In this document: positions 1-9,502 of the stretch, one piece after another | Layout: each line of letters starts with the position of its first letter | Position numbering within the stretch: the first letter of the stretch is position 1 | Assembly: GCF_001513965.1 (NCBI RefSeq) | Contig: NZ_KQ948016.1 | Coordinates: 1-64,000 of the forward strand | Direction of reading: 5' to 3' | DNA length: 64,000 nucleotides | Origin: Streptomyces cellostaticus | GTDB taxonomy: Bacteria > Actinomycetota > Actinomycetes > Streptomycetales > Streptomycetaceae | The notes under the pieces: model-generated | The model's database searches: none | What the model was told of the DNA's origin: nothing | Seen by the model: only the letters and a program-made list of their open reading frames with translations | Translations under genes and position numbers: made by a program

Positions 1-250
1 CTATCAGATCCTTTCGGCATCCGATTCCCGGTCGGCGGGATGTCTTCAGGCTTTCGGGCTTTCGCTCGTCGGCCTTTCGACATTCACTACTTTAGCCCAT
101 TCCCTCGGCGACTCATAATCGAGTCTCACAAGCTCGAATTCGGGCATGCGGGCACGCCGAAATCGACCCTGTTGAGGGCTGTAGCTGGGTAGTGGGTTGG
201 CCGCTCCGGCTGCAGGCGATTGCCGTACCCGGTTCAGCGGCTCGGGATAC
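1..250 (-). promoter_or_regulatory. Probable rRNA operon promoter and leader; 16S gene expected just left of the window
   Basis: Read on the minus strand, the region ends with GGAATCGG, a short spacer and AAAGGATCTGATAG. This matches my memory of the leader that precedes Streptomyces 16S rRNA, where GGATCTGATAGAGTCGG follows. Upstream lies a plausible vegetative promoter: a -10 TAAAGT (plus-strand 89-94) with a TTATGA-like -35 (113-118) and an 18-bp spacer. The stretch is clearly less G+C-rich than its neighbours. A 68-codon open frame here (46-252) has a poor composition and no recognisable family, so I treat it as chance. The identification rests on remembered leader sequence and is not proven inside the window. 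Confidence 0.55.
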
Positions 251-273
251 ATTACGCACCTTCCAAGGTCGCG

Positions 274-924
274 TCAACTTGAGCGGCGGCGCGGCACATG
301 GGCCCGATAGGGGCTCACCGTCGGGTCGTTGGCGAACCAGAAGCGCCAGGGATGGACGTCTCCGTTGCCGCCTTCGCCGGCGACGCCGGTGCGCGGACCG
401 CTCCGTACCTGGTCGGGGGCTACCGGAGTGCCGGTCAGCATCCGCAACGGCGTCTCGCCCGAGGCGCAGGCGTCCGTGCCGTCCAGTGCCCGGCCGACCT
501 CCAGGGCCGTGGCCAAGCGGGCCGGACCCTTGGCCAGTTCCTTGTCGTTTCGGGCCGAAAGCCGACGTTTGCGCGCGAGCTCAACGCCCTCGACGACCTC
601 GCCTGCGCGGAGCAGAACGGCGCTCGCCGTGCCCTCGGGGCCGCAGACGAGGTTCATGCAGTGCCACATGCCGTAGGTGAAGTAGACGTATACGTGTCCG
701 GGGGGACCGAACATCACTGCGTTGCGGGCGGTGCGACCGCGGTACGCGTGCGACCCGGGGTCGTTCGGTCCGTCGTATGCCTCTACTTCTGTGAGGCGGA
801 CGGCGATCGGACCGTCGGGGGTGGTCCGGACCAGGATGCGGCCGACGAGATCGGGGGCGACCTCGAGTACGGGGCGGTCGAAGAACTCTCGGGGCAGTGG
901 CATACGGTCCGGGGGCGCGATCAT
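274..924 (-). CDS. 3-methyladenine DNA glycosylase (AAG/Mpg family)
   Basis: Predicted to be a base-excision-repair glycosylase that removes alkylated or deaminated purines from DNA in the cytoplasm. The 216-aa product has the usual family length. Seen directly: the N-terminal [16 protein letters not shown] block, the TEVEAY motif (residues 45-50) in which E48 aligns with the catalytic glutamate of human AAG, the [15 protein letters not shown] substrate loop and the [13 protein letters not shown] block (78-91). The frame stays open further upstream but the family homology begins at the ATG at 924. A second ATG seven codons in (903) is also possible, and neither has a strong ribosome binding site. 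It is transcribed away from the Spo0M gene, leaving about 100 bp for divergent promoters. Confidence 0.9.
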   Translation of the reverse strand: MIAPPDRMPLPREFFDRPVLEVAPDLVGRILVRTTPDGPIAVRLTEVEAYDGPNDPGSHAYRGRTARNAVMFGPPGHVYVYFTYGMWHCMNLVCGPEGTASAVLLRAGEVVEGVELARKRRLSARNDKELAKGPARLATALEVGRALDGTDACASGETPLRMLTGTPVAPDQVRSGPRTGVAGEGGNGDVHPWRFWFANDPTVSPYRAHVPRRRSS

Positions 925-1024
925 GCCGTCCGAGCGTAGTCCAGACGGGTCAGCGCGCCTGCGGAACCGGTGGTGAGCGGATCGCGTTTGTACGGGTCGA
1001 GGGTCCATTCGTAAAGGGAGAGTC

Positions 1025-1807
1025 ATGGCGTTCAAGAAGCTGCTCGCGAGCCTCGGGGCCGGCGGGGCCTCGGTCGAGACGGTGCTGACCGAGGTCAATG
1101 TGGTGCCGGGTGGCGTCGTCCAGGGTGAGGTGCGGATCCAGGGCGGGTCCGTGAACCAGGACATCGAGGGCCTGTCGGTGGGCCTGCAGGCCAAGGTCGA
1201 GGTGGAGAGCGGCGACGAGGAGTACAAGCAGAACATCGAGTTCACCAAGGTGCGGCTCGGCGGTGCCTTCGAGCTGCAGGCGGGTGCCGTGCACGCGGTG
1301 CCGTTCGGGCTGGAGATCCCCTGGGAGACGCCGGTCACGATGATCGACGGACAGGCTCTGCGCGGGATGCACATCGGGGTGACCACCGAGCTGGCGATCG
1401 CCCGTGCGGTGGACTCCGGTGACCTGGACCCGATCAACGTGCACCCGCTGCCGGCGCAGAAGGCGATCCTGGACGCCTTCATCCAGCTGGGCTTCCGCTT
1501 CAAGAACGCGGACATGGAGCGCGGCCACATCCGGGGTACGCGGCAGCGGCTGCCGTTCTACCAGGAGATCGAGTTCCACCCGCCGTCGCAGTACCGGGGT
1601 CTGAACCAGGTCGAGCTGAGCTTCGTGGCCGACGAGCACGCGATGGACGTCATCCTGGAGATGGACAAGAAGCCGGGTCTGTTCAGCGAGGGCTCGGACA
1701 CCTACCGCTCCTTCCAGGTGGGTCTGCACGACTTCCACGGGACCGACTGGGCGGCTTACCTCAACCAGTGGCTGTCCGAGGTCGGCGGCAAGCGCAACTG
1801 GTTCTAG
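1025..1807 (+). CDS. Spo0M family (arrestin-like) sporulation-control protein
   Basis: A 260-aa cytoplasmic protein of the Spo0M family, an arrestin-like beta-sandwich that in Bacillus influences the timing of sporulation; its biochemical activity is unknown. Visible hallmarks are the start [21 protein letters not shown], followed by [13 protein letters not shown], the central [14 protein letters not shown] block and a C-terminal half rich in [11 protein letters not shown] and [12 protein letters not shown] motifs. The ATG is preceded by AAGGGAG at good spacing. It is followed 40 bp later by a PEBP gene on the same strand, and a terminator after that gene closes a likely two-gene transcript. 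No membrane segment or signal peptide is apparent. Confidence 0.88.
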   Translation: MAFKKLLASLGAGGASVETVLTEVNVVPGGVVQGEVRIQGGSVNQDIEGLSVGLQAKVEVESGDEEYKQNIEFTKVRLGGAFELQAGAVHAVPFGLEIPWETPVTMIDGQALRGMHIGVTTELAIARAVDSGDLDPINVHPLPAQKAILDAFIQLGFRFKNADMERGHIRGTRQRLPFYQEIEFHPPSQYRGLNQVELSFVADEHAMDVILEMDKKPGLFSEGSDTYRSFQVGLHDFHGTDWAAYLNQWLSEVGGKRNWF

Positions 1808-1847
1808 GCTCTGACCTACTGAACGAAAACGATCAGGAGGTACCGAG

Positions 1848-2399
1848 GTGACCGAGCTCAAGCGGCGGCCGCTCCCCCACGACTTCCATCCGCCCGTGCC
1901 GTCGTTCGCGGTGACGAGTGAGGACATCGAGGAGGGGGCGACGCTGGGGAACGCCCAGGTCTATGCGGAGGGGAACACCTCGCCGCAGCTGCGGTGGGAG
2001 GGCTTCCCCGCGGAGACCAAGAGCTTCGCCGTGACCTGCTACGACCCCGACGCGCCGACCGGCAGCGGGTTCTGGCACTGGGTCGTGTTCGACATCCCGG
2101 CCTCGGTGACGGAGTTGCCGGCGGGTGCGGGCAGCGGCAAGTTCGAGGGCCTGCCCGAAGGTGCCGTGCATGCGCGCAACGATTACGGGGCGAAGGACTT
2201 CGGTGGTGCCGCTCCGCCGCCCGGGGACGGGCCGCACCGGTACGTCTTCACCGTGTACGCGGTGGACCAGGAGAAGCTCGGCCCGGACTCGGACGCCTCT
2301 CCGGCCGTCGTCGGCTTCAACCTCCGGTTCCACGCGCTTGCGCGTGCCCAGCTCATCGGTGAGTACGAGAACCCCGCTGCGGGCGGCGCACCGCATTGA
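1848..2399 (+). CDS. YbhB/YbcL family PEBP (Raf kinase inhibitor-like) protein
   Basis: A 183-aa phosphatidylethanolamine-binding-protein fold of the bacterial YbhB/YbcL type; the natural ligand is unknown. The conserved ligand-site segments are visible: [19 protein letters not shown] in the first half, and [13 protein letters not shown] later. The GTG start has a perfect AGGAGG eight bases upstream. No signal peptide is seen, so it is probably cytosolic. It lies 40 bp behind the Spo0M gene and in front of a strong Rho-independent terminator, so the two genes are probably co-transcribed. Known bacterial relatives have no settled function, so I give only the family. Confidence 0.9.
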   Translation: MTELKRRPLPHDFHPPVPSFAVTSEDIEEGATLGNAQVYAEGNTSPQLRWEGFPAETKSFAVTCYDPDAPTGSGFWHWVVFDIPASVTELPAGAGSGKFEGLPEGAVHARNDYGAKDFGGAAPPPGDGPHRYVFTVYAVDQEKLGPDSDASPAVVGFNLRFHALARAQLIGEYENPAAGGAPH

Positions 2400-2424
2400 T
2401 TCGGCCAAGCGTTCATTGAACGTT

Positions 2425-2468
2425 TGCCCGCCTCCGGTCTTGGAAGTGATCGGAGGCGGGCATTTTTT
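2425..2468 (+). terminator. Rho-independent terminator
   Basis: A perfect 12-bp stem (2425-2436 with 2451-2462, GCCCGCCTCCG core) with a 14-nt loop is followed by a run of T residues. It sits 25 bp after the PEBP stop codon and closes the Spo0M-PEBP unit. Confidence 0.9.
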
Positions 2469-2553
2469 ATTGCGTTGTCCATCTCGGCGCGCCCGTCCAG
2501 AGTTGATCCAAGCCCGCCGGGGAGTGGGCAGGTGCACATGGGAGGTGGGCTGG

Positions 2554-3060
2554 ATGCGTGACACGTTGGTCCTGAACGCGAGCTTCGAGCCGCTGTCGAC
2601 GGTGACTCTGAACCGAGCCGTCGTCCTGGTCCTCCAGGACAAGGCCGTCGTCGAGCAGGCCCATCCCGAACTGCGCATGCGCGGTTCCGATGTGGACATA
2701 CCGGCGCCCCGGGTGATCAGGCTGTGCAGGTACGTACGGGTGCCGTTCCGAAGACAAGCTCCGTGGTCGAGGCGGGGTGTGCTGGTCCGGGACCGGCACC
2801 GGTGCGCATACTGCGGGCACCGGGCGACGACCGTGGACCATGTGCTGCCGCGGGCGCAGGGTGGGCAGGACACGTGGCTGAATACCGTCGCCGCGTGTGC
2901 GGAGGACAACCATCGCAAGGCCGACCGGACTCCGGAGGAGGCGGGGATGGCCTTGCTGCGGGAGCCGTTCGAGCCGACTCCGGCGGACGCGATGCTGCTG
3001 GCCCTGCGGGAGGACGACTTCAAGACGCTGCCGGAGTGGCTGGCTCAGTCGGCGGCGTAG
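2554..3060 (+). CDS. HNH endonuclease domain protein
   Basis: A 168-aa protein with a C-terminal HNH nuclease fold. The zinc-binding cysteines C84-x2-C87 and C115 frame the motif: D95-H96, N110 and N119-H120 (CAYCGHRATTVDHV, then CAEDNHRKADR). The first 70 residues (VLNASFEPLSTVTLNRAVVL) match the stand-alone actinobacterial HNH family. The ATG has GGAGGTG seven bases upstream. The open frame extends hundreds of bases upstream across the terminator, but that part is not protein-like. The role is unknown: these chromosomal HNH proteins are not tied to restriction genes, and none are nearby. Confidence 0.87.
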   Translation: MRDTLVLNASFEPLSTVTLNRAVVLVLQDKAVVEQAHPELRMRGSDVDIPAPRVIRLCRYVRVPFRRQAPWSRRGVLVRDRHRCAYCGHRATTVDHVLPRAQGGQDTWLNTVAACAEDNHRKADRTPEEAGMALLREPFEPTPADAMLLALREDDFKTLPEWLAQSAA

Positions 3061-3255
3061 CCGGTCAACTCCCGGTGTACCGCGAAAGTTGCAGGAACCG
3101 GTGGCGTACGGCGTCCGTTGCCCGCCGAGGTCAACCCGGTGCGGGACGACGGCCGGGCGGCGGCGGTCGTAACTTCTTGCACCAGCCGCGGGTCGTTCCA
3201 GGGGCCCGAAACGGGGGGACCCGGATCCGCGGCGTGCGGAAGGGACGATGACGTC

Positions 3256-3627
3256 ATGAGCAAGCTCAGCCTGCGCACCCGGGCCGCCCTGTCGGCCACC
3301 GCCGTGGTGGCGGCGACGCTCGGGTTCTCCGGGATGACCGCCGGAGCGGCCCAGGCCAACACCGGCGCGCCGACTCTCAACACCGGCTCCTCGGGGCATG
3401 GTGTGTGGTGCGTCCAGCGCATCATCAACCGCAACTACCCGGGGTCGCTGGACGAGGACGCCAAGTACGGCAGCTACACCAAGGCGTGGGTGAAGTACTT
3501 CCAGGAGCACCACGGGCTCACCGGCAGCAACGCCGACGGCATCGTGGGCAAGAAGACCGGCAACGCGCTGCTGAAGTCCATCGGCGGCGACAGCTACTGC
3601 TACAAGTACCTGCCCACCTCGTACTGA
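3256..3627 (+). CDS. Secreted peptidoglycan-binding domain protein
   Basis: A 123-aa exported protein. Residues 1-34 form a Sec-type signal peptide (basic start, hydrophobic core, AQA cleavage site). The mature part is a peptidoglycan-binding-like fold: GSSGHGVWCVQRIINRNYPGSLDEDAKYG, then TKAWVKYFQEHHGL and ADGIVGKKTGNALL. Two cysteines, C52 and C115, could form a disulfide outside the cell. There is no catalytic domain, so it probably acts as a cell-wall-binding or scaffold protein. An AAGGGA lies about 12 bases upstream of the ATG. It ends in a strong hairpin shared with the convergent stomatin gene. Confidence 0.85.
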   Translation: MSKLSLRTRAALSATAVVAATLGFSGMTAGAAQANTGAPTLNTGSSGHGVWCVQRIINRNYPGSLDEDAKYGSYTKAWVKYFQEHHGLTGSNADGIVGKKTGNALLKSIGGDSYCYKYLPTSY

Positions 3628-3635
3628 CCGCCGAG

Positions 3636-3677
3636 CGACGACGGCCCGCCTTCCCGGGGAAGGCGGGCCGTCGTCGT
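3636..3677. terminator. Bidirectional terminator
   Basis: A long G+C-rich hairpin (arms about 3637-3650 and 3662-3675, core GACGGCCCGCCTT) sits between convergent genes ending at 3627 (+) and 3697 (-). It could serve both strands. There is no long T run, which is usual in Streptomyces. Confidence 0.85.
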
Positions 3678-3696
3678 GTGTCGTGGGCCGGTGTGG

Positions 3697-4650
3697 TCAG
3701 TCGATCTGCGGCTTCTCGCGGCGCTCCGTGCCCCCGCCGCCGTTGCCCGACGAGCCGTTGCCCGAACCCCCGCCCAGCGGGCCGAAGTTACCCATCGCTC
3801 CGGACAGTCCCTTGAGGGCGTCGCCGATTTCGCTGGGGACGATCCAGAGCTTGTTGGCGTCGCCTTCGGCGATCTTCGGGAGCATCTGGAGGTACTGGTA
3901 GGAGAGGAGCTTCTGGTCCGGGTCGCCGGCGTGGATCGCCTCGAAGACCGTACGGACGGCCTGGGCCTCGCCCTCGGCGCGCAGGGCGGCGGCCTTGGCC
4001 TCACCCTCGGCGCGCAGGATCTGGGACTGCTTCTCACCTTCGGCGGTGAGGATGGCGGCCTGGCGCGTACCTTCGGCGGTGAGGATCGCGGCGCGCTTGT
4101 CACGGTCTGCGCGCATCTGCTTCTCCATCGAGTCCTGGATGGAGGTGGGCGGTTCGATGGCCTTCAGCTCGACGCGGTTGACGCGGATGCCCCACTTGCC
4201 GGTGGCCTCGTCGAGGACGCCGCGCAGGGCCGCGTTGATCTCCTCGCGGGAGGTCAGGGTGCGTTCGAGGTCCATGCCGCCGATGATGTTGCGCAGCGTG
4301 GTGACGGTGAGCTGCTCGATGGCCTGGATGTAGCTGGCGACCTCGTAGGTGGCGGCCCGGGCGTCGGTCACCTGGTAGTAGATGACCGTGTCGATGTTCA
4401 CGACCAGGTTGTCCTGGGTGATCACCGGCTGGGGCGGGAAGGGGACGACCTGTTCGCGCAGGTCGATGCGGTTGCGGATGGTGTCGATGAAGGGGACCAC
4501 GATGTTCAGGCCCGCGTTCAGCGTCCGCGTGTAGCGGCCGAAGCGCTCGACGATGGCGGCGCTGGCCTGTGGGATGACCTGGATGGTCCTGACCAGGGCG
4601 ATGAAGACCAACACCACCAGAATGACCAGGACGATGATGACCGGTTCCAT
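3697..4650 (-). CDS. SPFH/Band 7 (stomatin/paraslipin-like) membrane protein
   Basis: A 317-aa membrane-anchored SPFH protein expected to form oligomeric membrane microdomain scaffolds. Residues 1-20 are a single hydrophobic anchor (MEPVIIVLVILVVLVFIALV), followed by the SPFH core (IVERFGRYTRTLNAGLN, then PPQPVITQDNLVVNID). A repetitive AEGE-rich helix follows (ILTAEGTRQAAILTAEGEKQ), typical of the oligomerisation region. The C-terminus is low-complexity Gly/Ser. The ATG at 4650 is preceded by a weak GGGG. It follows the NfeD gene in the same direction; SPFH and NfeD proteins are well-known partners. Confidence 0.93.
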   Translation of the reverse strand: MEPVIIVLVILVVLVFIALVRTIQVIPQASAAIVERFGRYTRTLNAGLNIVVPFIDTIRNRIDLREQVVPFPPQPVITQDNLVVNIDTVIYYQVTDARAATYEVASYIQAIEQLTVTTLRNIIGGMDLERTLTSREEINAALRGVLDEATGKWGIRVNRVELKAIEPPTSIQDSMEKQMRADRDKRAAILTAEGTRQAAILTAEGEKQSQILRAEGEAKAAALRAEGEAQAVRTVFEAIHAGDPDQKLLSYQYLQMLPKIAEGDANKLWIVPSEIGDALKGLSGAMGNFGPLGGGSGNGSSGNGGGGTERREKPQID

Positions 4651-4760
4651 CGTGTTCCCCGTACCCCTCTCTGCCTGGGCGCCTTCGGCAGATGCTCGGT
4701 TGTTGAAGATCTTGCTGGTCGAGTCTGACAGACCGTCGCGTAACTCGTGGGACAGATGGC

Positions 4761-5192
4761 TCAGATGACGATCGCCGTGGCCCCTTCGATCTCCACGACG
4801 TCCACCTCCTGGCCCACTTCGTAGGCGCGGCCGGTGTCGAGGGAGCGGGCCGACCAGACTTCTCCGGCGAGCTTGATCCGGCCGCCGGAGCCGTCCACAC
4901 GCTCCAGGACGACCGCCTGCTTGCCCCTCAATGCGTCGATGCCCGTGGCGAGTTGGGGCCGCTGTCTGCCGTGCCGGGCCGCGATGGGCCGGACGACGGC
5001 GATGAGGGCGACCGAGACCACGAGGAAGGTGAGCACCTGCACCACGACGTCGAGGCCGAGGGCGGCGCCGACCGCGGCCGCGACGGCTCCCACCGCGAGC
5101 ATGCCGAACTCCGGCATCGCGGTGACCACGAGCGGGATTCCGAGCGCCGCCGCGCCGACGAGCCACCACACCCATGCGTCGATGTCGTTCAC
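4761..5192 (-). CDS. NfeD family membrane protein
   Basis: A 143-aa short NfeD protein without the long-form serine-protease domain. Three hydrophobic segments occupy roughly residues 8-75 (VWWLVGAAALGIPLVV, FGMLAVGAVAAAVGAALG, VVVQVLTFLVVSVALIAVV). The C-terminal OB-fold is visible in ALRGKQAVVLERVDGSGGRIKLAGEVWSA and VGQEVDVVEIEGATAIV. OB domains of NfeD proteins bind the partner SPFH protein, which is encoded 110 bp downstream on the same strand, so a membrane complex of the two is a sound inference. Confidence 0.92.
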   Translation of the reverse strand: MNDIDAWVWWLVGAAALGIPLVVTAMPEFGMLAVGAVAAAVGAALGLDVVVQVLTFLVVSVALIAVVRPIAARHGRQRPQLATGIDALRGKQAVVLERVDGSGGRIKLAGEVWSARSLDTGRAYEVGQEVDVVEIEGATAIVI

Positions 5193-5253
5193 ATGGTCAT
5201 GGTAGGGCCGCGGGTCGGGCGGCGGACAGGGCGCGAACGGGAGCGGGCCGTTG

Positions 5254-6045
<792 letters not shown>

Positions 6046-6195
6046 GAGCGCGTTGTCTCCCCTTGCAGTGTGGCCGGTCTCGGCTGTCGCGTACGCCTGT
6101 GGCTCGGTCCGCCGCGCCGGTGGGCGCAGCCCTTATGAAATCTACGCCACGAGTGCCCCGCTCCATTCCATCGGTCCGGTCCTTAGGGTGGAGGC

Positions 6196-6984
6196 ATGCT
6201 CTCGGAACCGCGTTCAGGACGCCTCGCAGCTTGGGGAAATGCCCTTTTGGCCGGAGTTGTCTCTCCGGATGACGCCGTGCTCGCCATCGTGGGCGAGGAT
6301 GCGGTGCACCGGGTGGAGGGGCTGCCGGCTGAGCCGGCGCCGGTCGGGCTCACGCTCGCGCTGGGGCGGCTACGGACGCTGGGGGTGACCGGCCTGCGGG
6401 TGGCGCTGCCCGCGCCGGGGCATCCGCTGGGGCTGAGCGGGCCGCCGGAGTTCAATGCGCGGGCGCTGGAGGCCGAGGAGGCGGTGGTCTGCTTCGGCGC
6501 CGCGTTCGGGCTGGTGCCTCAGGTGTACGAGGCCGGACCCGAGGGTGATGTGCATGCCGAGGTGGTCTGGCATGTGCTGCCGGTGCGGGAGGCGCCGCCC
6601 GCCGATGTGCCGTCGCTGGGCGAGGCGGAGCGGGAGCTGGCGGAGGCCCTGCGGGAGGCGACCGAGGTGCTGTCGCGGCTGGATCTCGCCGGGTCGGGTC
6701 CGGTGGCGGAGGCGGCGATCGACGCGTACCGGGCGCGGGCCGAGCGGGGGCGCGAGGTGCTGGCGCCGGGGTACCCGCCGCGCGCTGTACGGGTGCTGGA
6801 ACTGGCCCAGCGGGTCGGGTTGCTGGTGTCCCTGGCGTACGGCAACGGGCACGGGGCGGCGGTCAGCTCCGCCGAGATGGCGGCGCGGTCCGAGGCGCTG
6901 CGGCCTGTTGAGCGGACGGCTCGGCGGGCGCAGGTGGCGGCGTACAACTCCATCGTGGAGGAGCGGGAGCGGGGCGTTCGCTGA
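6196..6984 (+). CDS. Conserved actinobacterial protein of unknown function
   Basis: I do not recognise a domain in this 262-aa protein. It starts MLSEPRSGRLAAWGNALLAG and contains a stretch resembling a small ordered domain (residues 20-130, with GLRVALPAPGHPLGL and AVVCFGAAFGLVPQVYEAGP). Long Glu/Arg-rich helices follow. No signal peptide or membrane segment is obvious. The codon bias is strong and the frame is convincing. A TAGGGT -10-like hexamer ends five bases before the ATG, so the mRNA may be leaderless or have a very short leader. It ends in a terminator shared with the convergent chaplin gene. Confidence 0.8.
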   Translation: MLSEPRSGRLAAWGNALLAGVVSPDDAVLAIVGEDAVHRVEGLPAEPAPVGLTLALGRLRTLGVTGLRVALPAPGHPLGLSGPPEFNARALEAEEAVVCFGAAFGLVPQVYEAGPEGDVHAEVVWHVLPVREAPPADVPSLGEAERELAEALREATEVLSRLDLAGSGPVAEAAIDAYRARAERGREVLAPGYPPRAVRVLELAQRVGLLVSLAYGNGHGAAVSSAEMAARSEALRPVERTARRAQVAAYNSIVEERERGVR

Positions 6985-7028
6985 GCGTCGCTTCCTCGGT
7001 GTCCGGGGCGATGTGGTCGGCAACCGGA

Positions 7029-7057
7029 CAGGCCTCCCGGTGGACCCGGGAGGCCTG
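7029..7057. terminator. Bidirectional terminator
   Basis: A perfect 12-bp stem (7029-7040 CAGGCCTCCCGG with 7046-7057) and a 5-nt loop lie between convergent genes ending at 6984 (+) and 7078 (-). Confidence 0.85.
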
Positions 7058-7077
7058 AGGTCATCGGCGGCGGTGAC

Positions 7078-7323
7078 TCAGTTGTTCACGCCGAGGTTGC
7101 CGAAGGCCGGGTTCAGCACGCCGACCACGTTCGCGCTGTTGCCGACCACGTTCACCGGGATGTGCACCGGGGCCTGGACGACGTTGCCGGAGACGACACC
7201 CGGAGAGCCGACGGCGTGGGCGTCGGCGCAGGCACCGGTCGTGGCGGAGGCCATGCCCGCACCGGCAGCGATCAGGCCACCGGCCACCATCGTCACGGCC
7301 GCTGCCTTCTTCAGGTTCTTCAC
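7078..7323 (-). CDS. chpE: Short chaplin, ChpE-like
   Basis: An 81-aa secreted amyloid-forming surface protein that lowers surface tension and coats aerial hyphae. The signal peptide covers residues 1-27 (ending ASA). The single chaplin domain follows (GSPGVVSGNVVQAPVHIPVNVVGNSANVVGVLNPAFGNLGVNN). Most chaplins carry two conserved cysteines, in VNVCG and NxCVN positions. Here both are replaced (VNVVG and NLGVN), which is the known feature of ChpE. One unusual cysteine occurs just after the signal peptide (TGACADAH). The GTG start has AAGGAGGG eight bases upstream. The symbol rests on the missing cysteines and remembered gene order. Confidence 0.9.
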   Translation of the reverse strand: MKNLKKAAAVTMVAGGLIAAGAGMASATTGACADAHAVGSPGVVSGNVVQAPVHIPVNVVGNSANVVGVLNPAFGNLGVNN

Positions 7324-7494
7324 TGTCTAAGCCCTCCTTGGCGTTCGCCGCGGCGGTTCGCCGCAGCACGCACTGAAAAACGGCTGAGATCACCGGAGGA
7401 TGCGCCATCCGGGTGACATTCCCACGACGGTATGAATCTCAGTCCGGAGCGGAACCTTCCGAATTGCCGTGCGTGAGGCGCTGGGGAGGACGTT

Positions 7495-8136
7495 TCAGCC
7501 CGTCAGGCCATGGCGTACGGCCCACAGGGCGGCCTGGGTGCGGTCGGCGAGGTCGAGTTTCATCAGGATGTTGGAGACGTGCGTCTTGACGGTCTTCTCG
7601 GACAGGACGAGGGCGCGGGCGATCTCGCGGTTGGAGCGGCCGTCGGCGATCAGGCCGAGCACCTCGCGCTCCCGCTCGGTCAGCGAACCTCCCCTGCCCT
7701 GGCCCGAGTTGGCCTCCTCCTGGGAGAGCAGGGCGACGGCGACCTCCGGCTGGAGCAGGACGTGACCGGCGTGCACGGAACGGATGGCACCGGCGAGCGC
7801 GTCGGGGTCCACGTCCTTGTAGACGTACCCGGCGGCGCCTGCGCGCAGGGCCGGAACCACCGTGCGCTGCTCGGTGAAGCTGGTGACGATCAGCACGCGC
7901 GCGGGGTTGTCGAGTTCGCGGAGCTTGCGCAGGGCGTCGATGCCGTCCATGCCCGGCATCTTGACGTCCATGAGGACGACGTCGGGCCGCAGTTCCTCGG
8001 CGCGGGCGACTCCTTCGGCGCCGTCGGCGGCCTCGCCGACGACCTCGATGTCGTCCTGCACCTCCAGGAAGGTGCGCAGGCCCCGGCGGACGACCTGGTG
8101 GTCGTCGACGAGCAGCACCTTGATTGCGTCAGCCAC
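7495..8136 (-). CDS. LuxR/NarL-type response regulator
   Basis: A 213-aa two-component response regulator. The receiver domain (residues 5-120) has the acidic pair D11-D12, phospho-acceptor D57 in VVLMDVKMPGMDG, T85 and K107 (GYVYKD). The C-terminal LuxR helix-turn-helix (about 150-210) shows LTEREREVLGLIADGRSNREIARALVLSEKTVKTHVSNI. The GTG start overlaps the 3-prime end of the upstream sensor kinase gene by 8 bp, so the two are translationally coupled. Target genes are not evident; the chaplin gene immediately downstream on the same strand is a neighbour only. Confidence 0.95.
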   Translation of the reverse strand: MADAIKVLLVDDHQVVRRGLRTFLEVQDDIEVVGEAADGAEGVARAEELRPDVVLMDVKMPGMDGIDALRKLRELDNPARVLIVTSFTEQRTVVPALRAGAAGYVYKDVDPDALAGAIRSVHAGHVLLQPEVAVALLSQEEANSGQGRGGSLTEREREVLGLIADGRSNREIARALVLSEKTVKTHVSNILMKLDLADRTQAALWAVRHGLTG

Positions 8137-9274
8137 CGGGGACCTCCATCTCGATCATGGTGCCCTTGCCGGGCTCCGATTGCACGGCCAGCGTGCCGCC
8201 GGCCGCGCTCGCCCGGTCCCGCATCGAGACCAGGCCCAGGTGGCGTCCGGCGCGGCGGACCGCTGTCGGGTCGAAGCCGCCGCCGTCGTCGGTGACGCGC
8301 AGGACGGCTCCGGAGCCGCGCCGCTCCATGCTCACGTGGACATGCTCGGCGCCGGAGTGGCGCAGGGCGTTGTGCAGGGCTTCCTGGGCGACCCGCAGCA
8401 CGGCCTCCTCCTGTGCGGCGGGCAGCGCGCGGCATCCGGCGACGGCGAAGGTGACGCGCGCGGTGTGGGCGCGGTCGAGGACCTGTATCTGGGTGCGCAG
8501 GGTGGCGATCAGGCCGTCCTCGTCCAGGGCGGCGGGACGCAGCTCCACGACGGCGGCGCGCAGTTCGTCGGCCGCCTCGGCGGCGAGCGCGGCGACCTGG
8601 TGCAGCTCGCCCTTGGCGCGGGAGGGGTCGCGGTCGATCAGCGCGGCCGCGGCCTGGGCGGTCAGGCGCAGGGAGAAGAGCTTCTGGCTGACCGCGTCGT
8701 GCAGTTCGTGGGCGAGGCGGGAGCGTTCCTCGGCGATGGTCAGCTCGCGGCTGCGCTCGTAGAGGCGGGCGTTGGTGAGGGCGATGGCGGCGTGCTGGGC
8801 GAGGATGGAGAGCAGTTGCTCGTCCTCCTCGGTGAAGCCGCAGCTGCCCTCCGGCTTGGGGCAGCGCTTGTTCGCGAGGAACAGTGCTCCGATGACGTCG
8901 TCGCCGTCCTTGATCGGCAGTCCCAGGAAGTCGGACATGTCCGGGTGGGCGGACGGCCAGCCCTCGAAGCGCGGGTCCTTGCGCACGTCGGCGAGGCGCT
9001 CGGGCCGGGCCTCGTGCAGCATCGCGGCGAGGATGCCGTGCTGGCGGGGCAGCGGGCCGATGGCCTTCCACTGGGCGTCGCTGACGCCGTCGACGACGAA
9101 CTGGGCGAAGCCGCCGTGGTCGTCGGGGACGCCGAGGGCGGCGTACTGCGCGTCGAGCAGTTCGCGGGCGGAGGCGACGATCGTCTTGAGGACGTCGCGC
9201 ACCTCGAGGTGCCTGCTCATGGCCAGCAGCGCGGAACTCACCGCGGCGAGGCCGGACCGGGGGCCTTGACTCAT
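8129..9274 (-). CDS. GAF-domain sensor histidine kinase (HisKA_3 type)
   Basis: A 381-aa soluble kinase, the partner of the LuxR regulator that overlaps it. A GAF sensor domain covers about residues 25-170 (LGLPIKDGDDVIGALFLANKR, then FTEEDEQLLSILAQHAAIAL). The dimerisation and phospho-acceptor region follows with RSRLAHELHDAVSQKL, where H192 is the likely phosphorylated histidine. The ATP-binding domain has N-box EALHNALRHSGA and G-box DDGGGFD and GLVSMRDRASAAGGTL. There is no transmembrane segment, so an intracellular signal is sensed; the ligand is unknown. The ATG at 9274 has GTGAGGG upstream. The ORF extends further upstream but without family similarity. Confidence 0.93.
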   Translation of the reverse strand: MSQGPRSGLAAVSSALLAMSRHLEVRDVLKTIVASARELLDAQYAALGVPDDHGGFAQFVVDGVSDAQWKAIGPLPRQHGILAAMLHEARPERLADVRKDPRFEGWPSAHPDMSDFLGLPIKDGDDVIGALFLANKRCPKPEGSCGFTEEDEQLLSILAQHAAIALTNARLYERSRELTIAEERSRLAHELHDAVSQKLFSLRLTAQAAAALIDRDPSRAKGELHQVAALAAEAADELRAAVVELRPAALDEDGLIATLRTQIQVLDRAHTARVTFAVAGCRALPAAQEEAVLRVAQEALHNALRHSGAEHVHVSMERRGSGAVLRVTDDGGGFDPTAVRRAGRHLGLVSMRDRASAAGGTLAVQSEPGKGTMIEMEVPGG

Positions 9275-9502
9275 GCCCTCACGGTACCGGCGGGGTGTGA
9301 CAGTTCGGATCGGACCTGTGACGGCAGGGTCCGGGCCGCTGGGCCTAGGACCGGTGGTGTAGGCCCCCGGTCCCGGACCTGCGGCGTACGTCGAAGGGCC
9401 CCGCCGCTTTGCGCCCCGCGTCCGAGGCGGCGCGGGGGGTGCCGTTCCTACGTTGTGGTCACCGCCCCGACGAGGGCGGCAAGCGACGAGGGGACGGTTG
9501 TC

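Noticed and set aside
46..252. 68-codon minus-strand frame at the left edge
   Set aside because: Poor codon bias, no family, and the DNA looks like an rRNA operon promoter.
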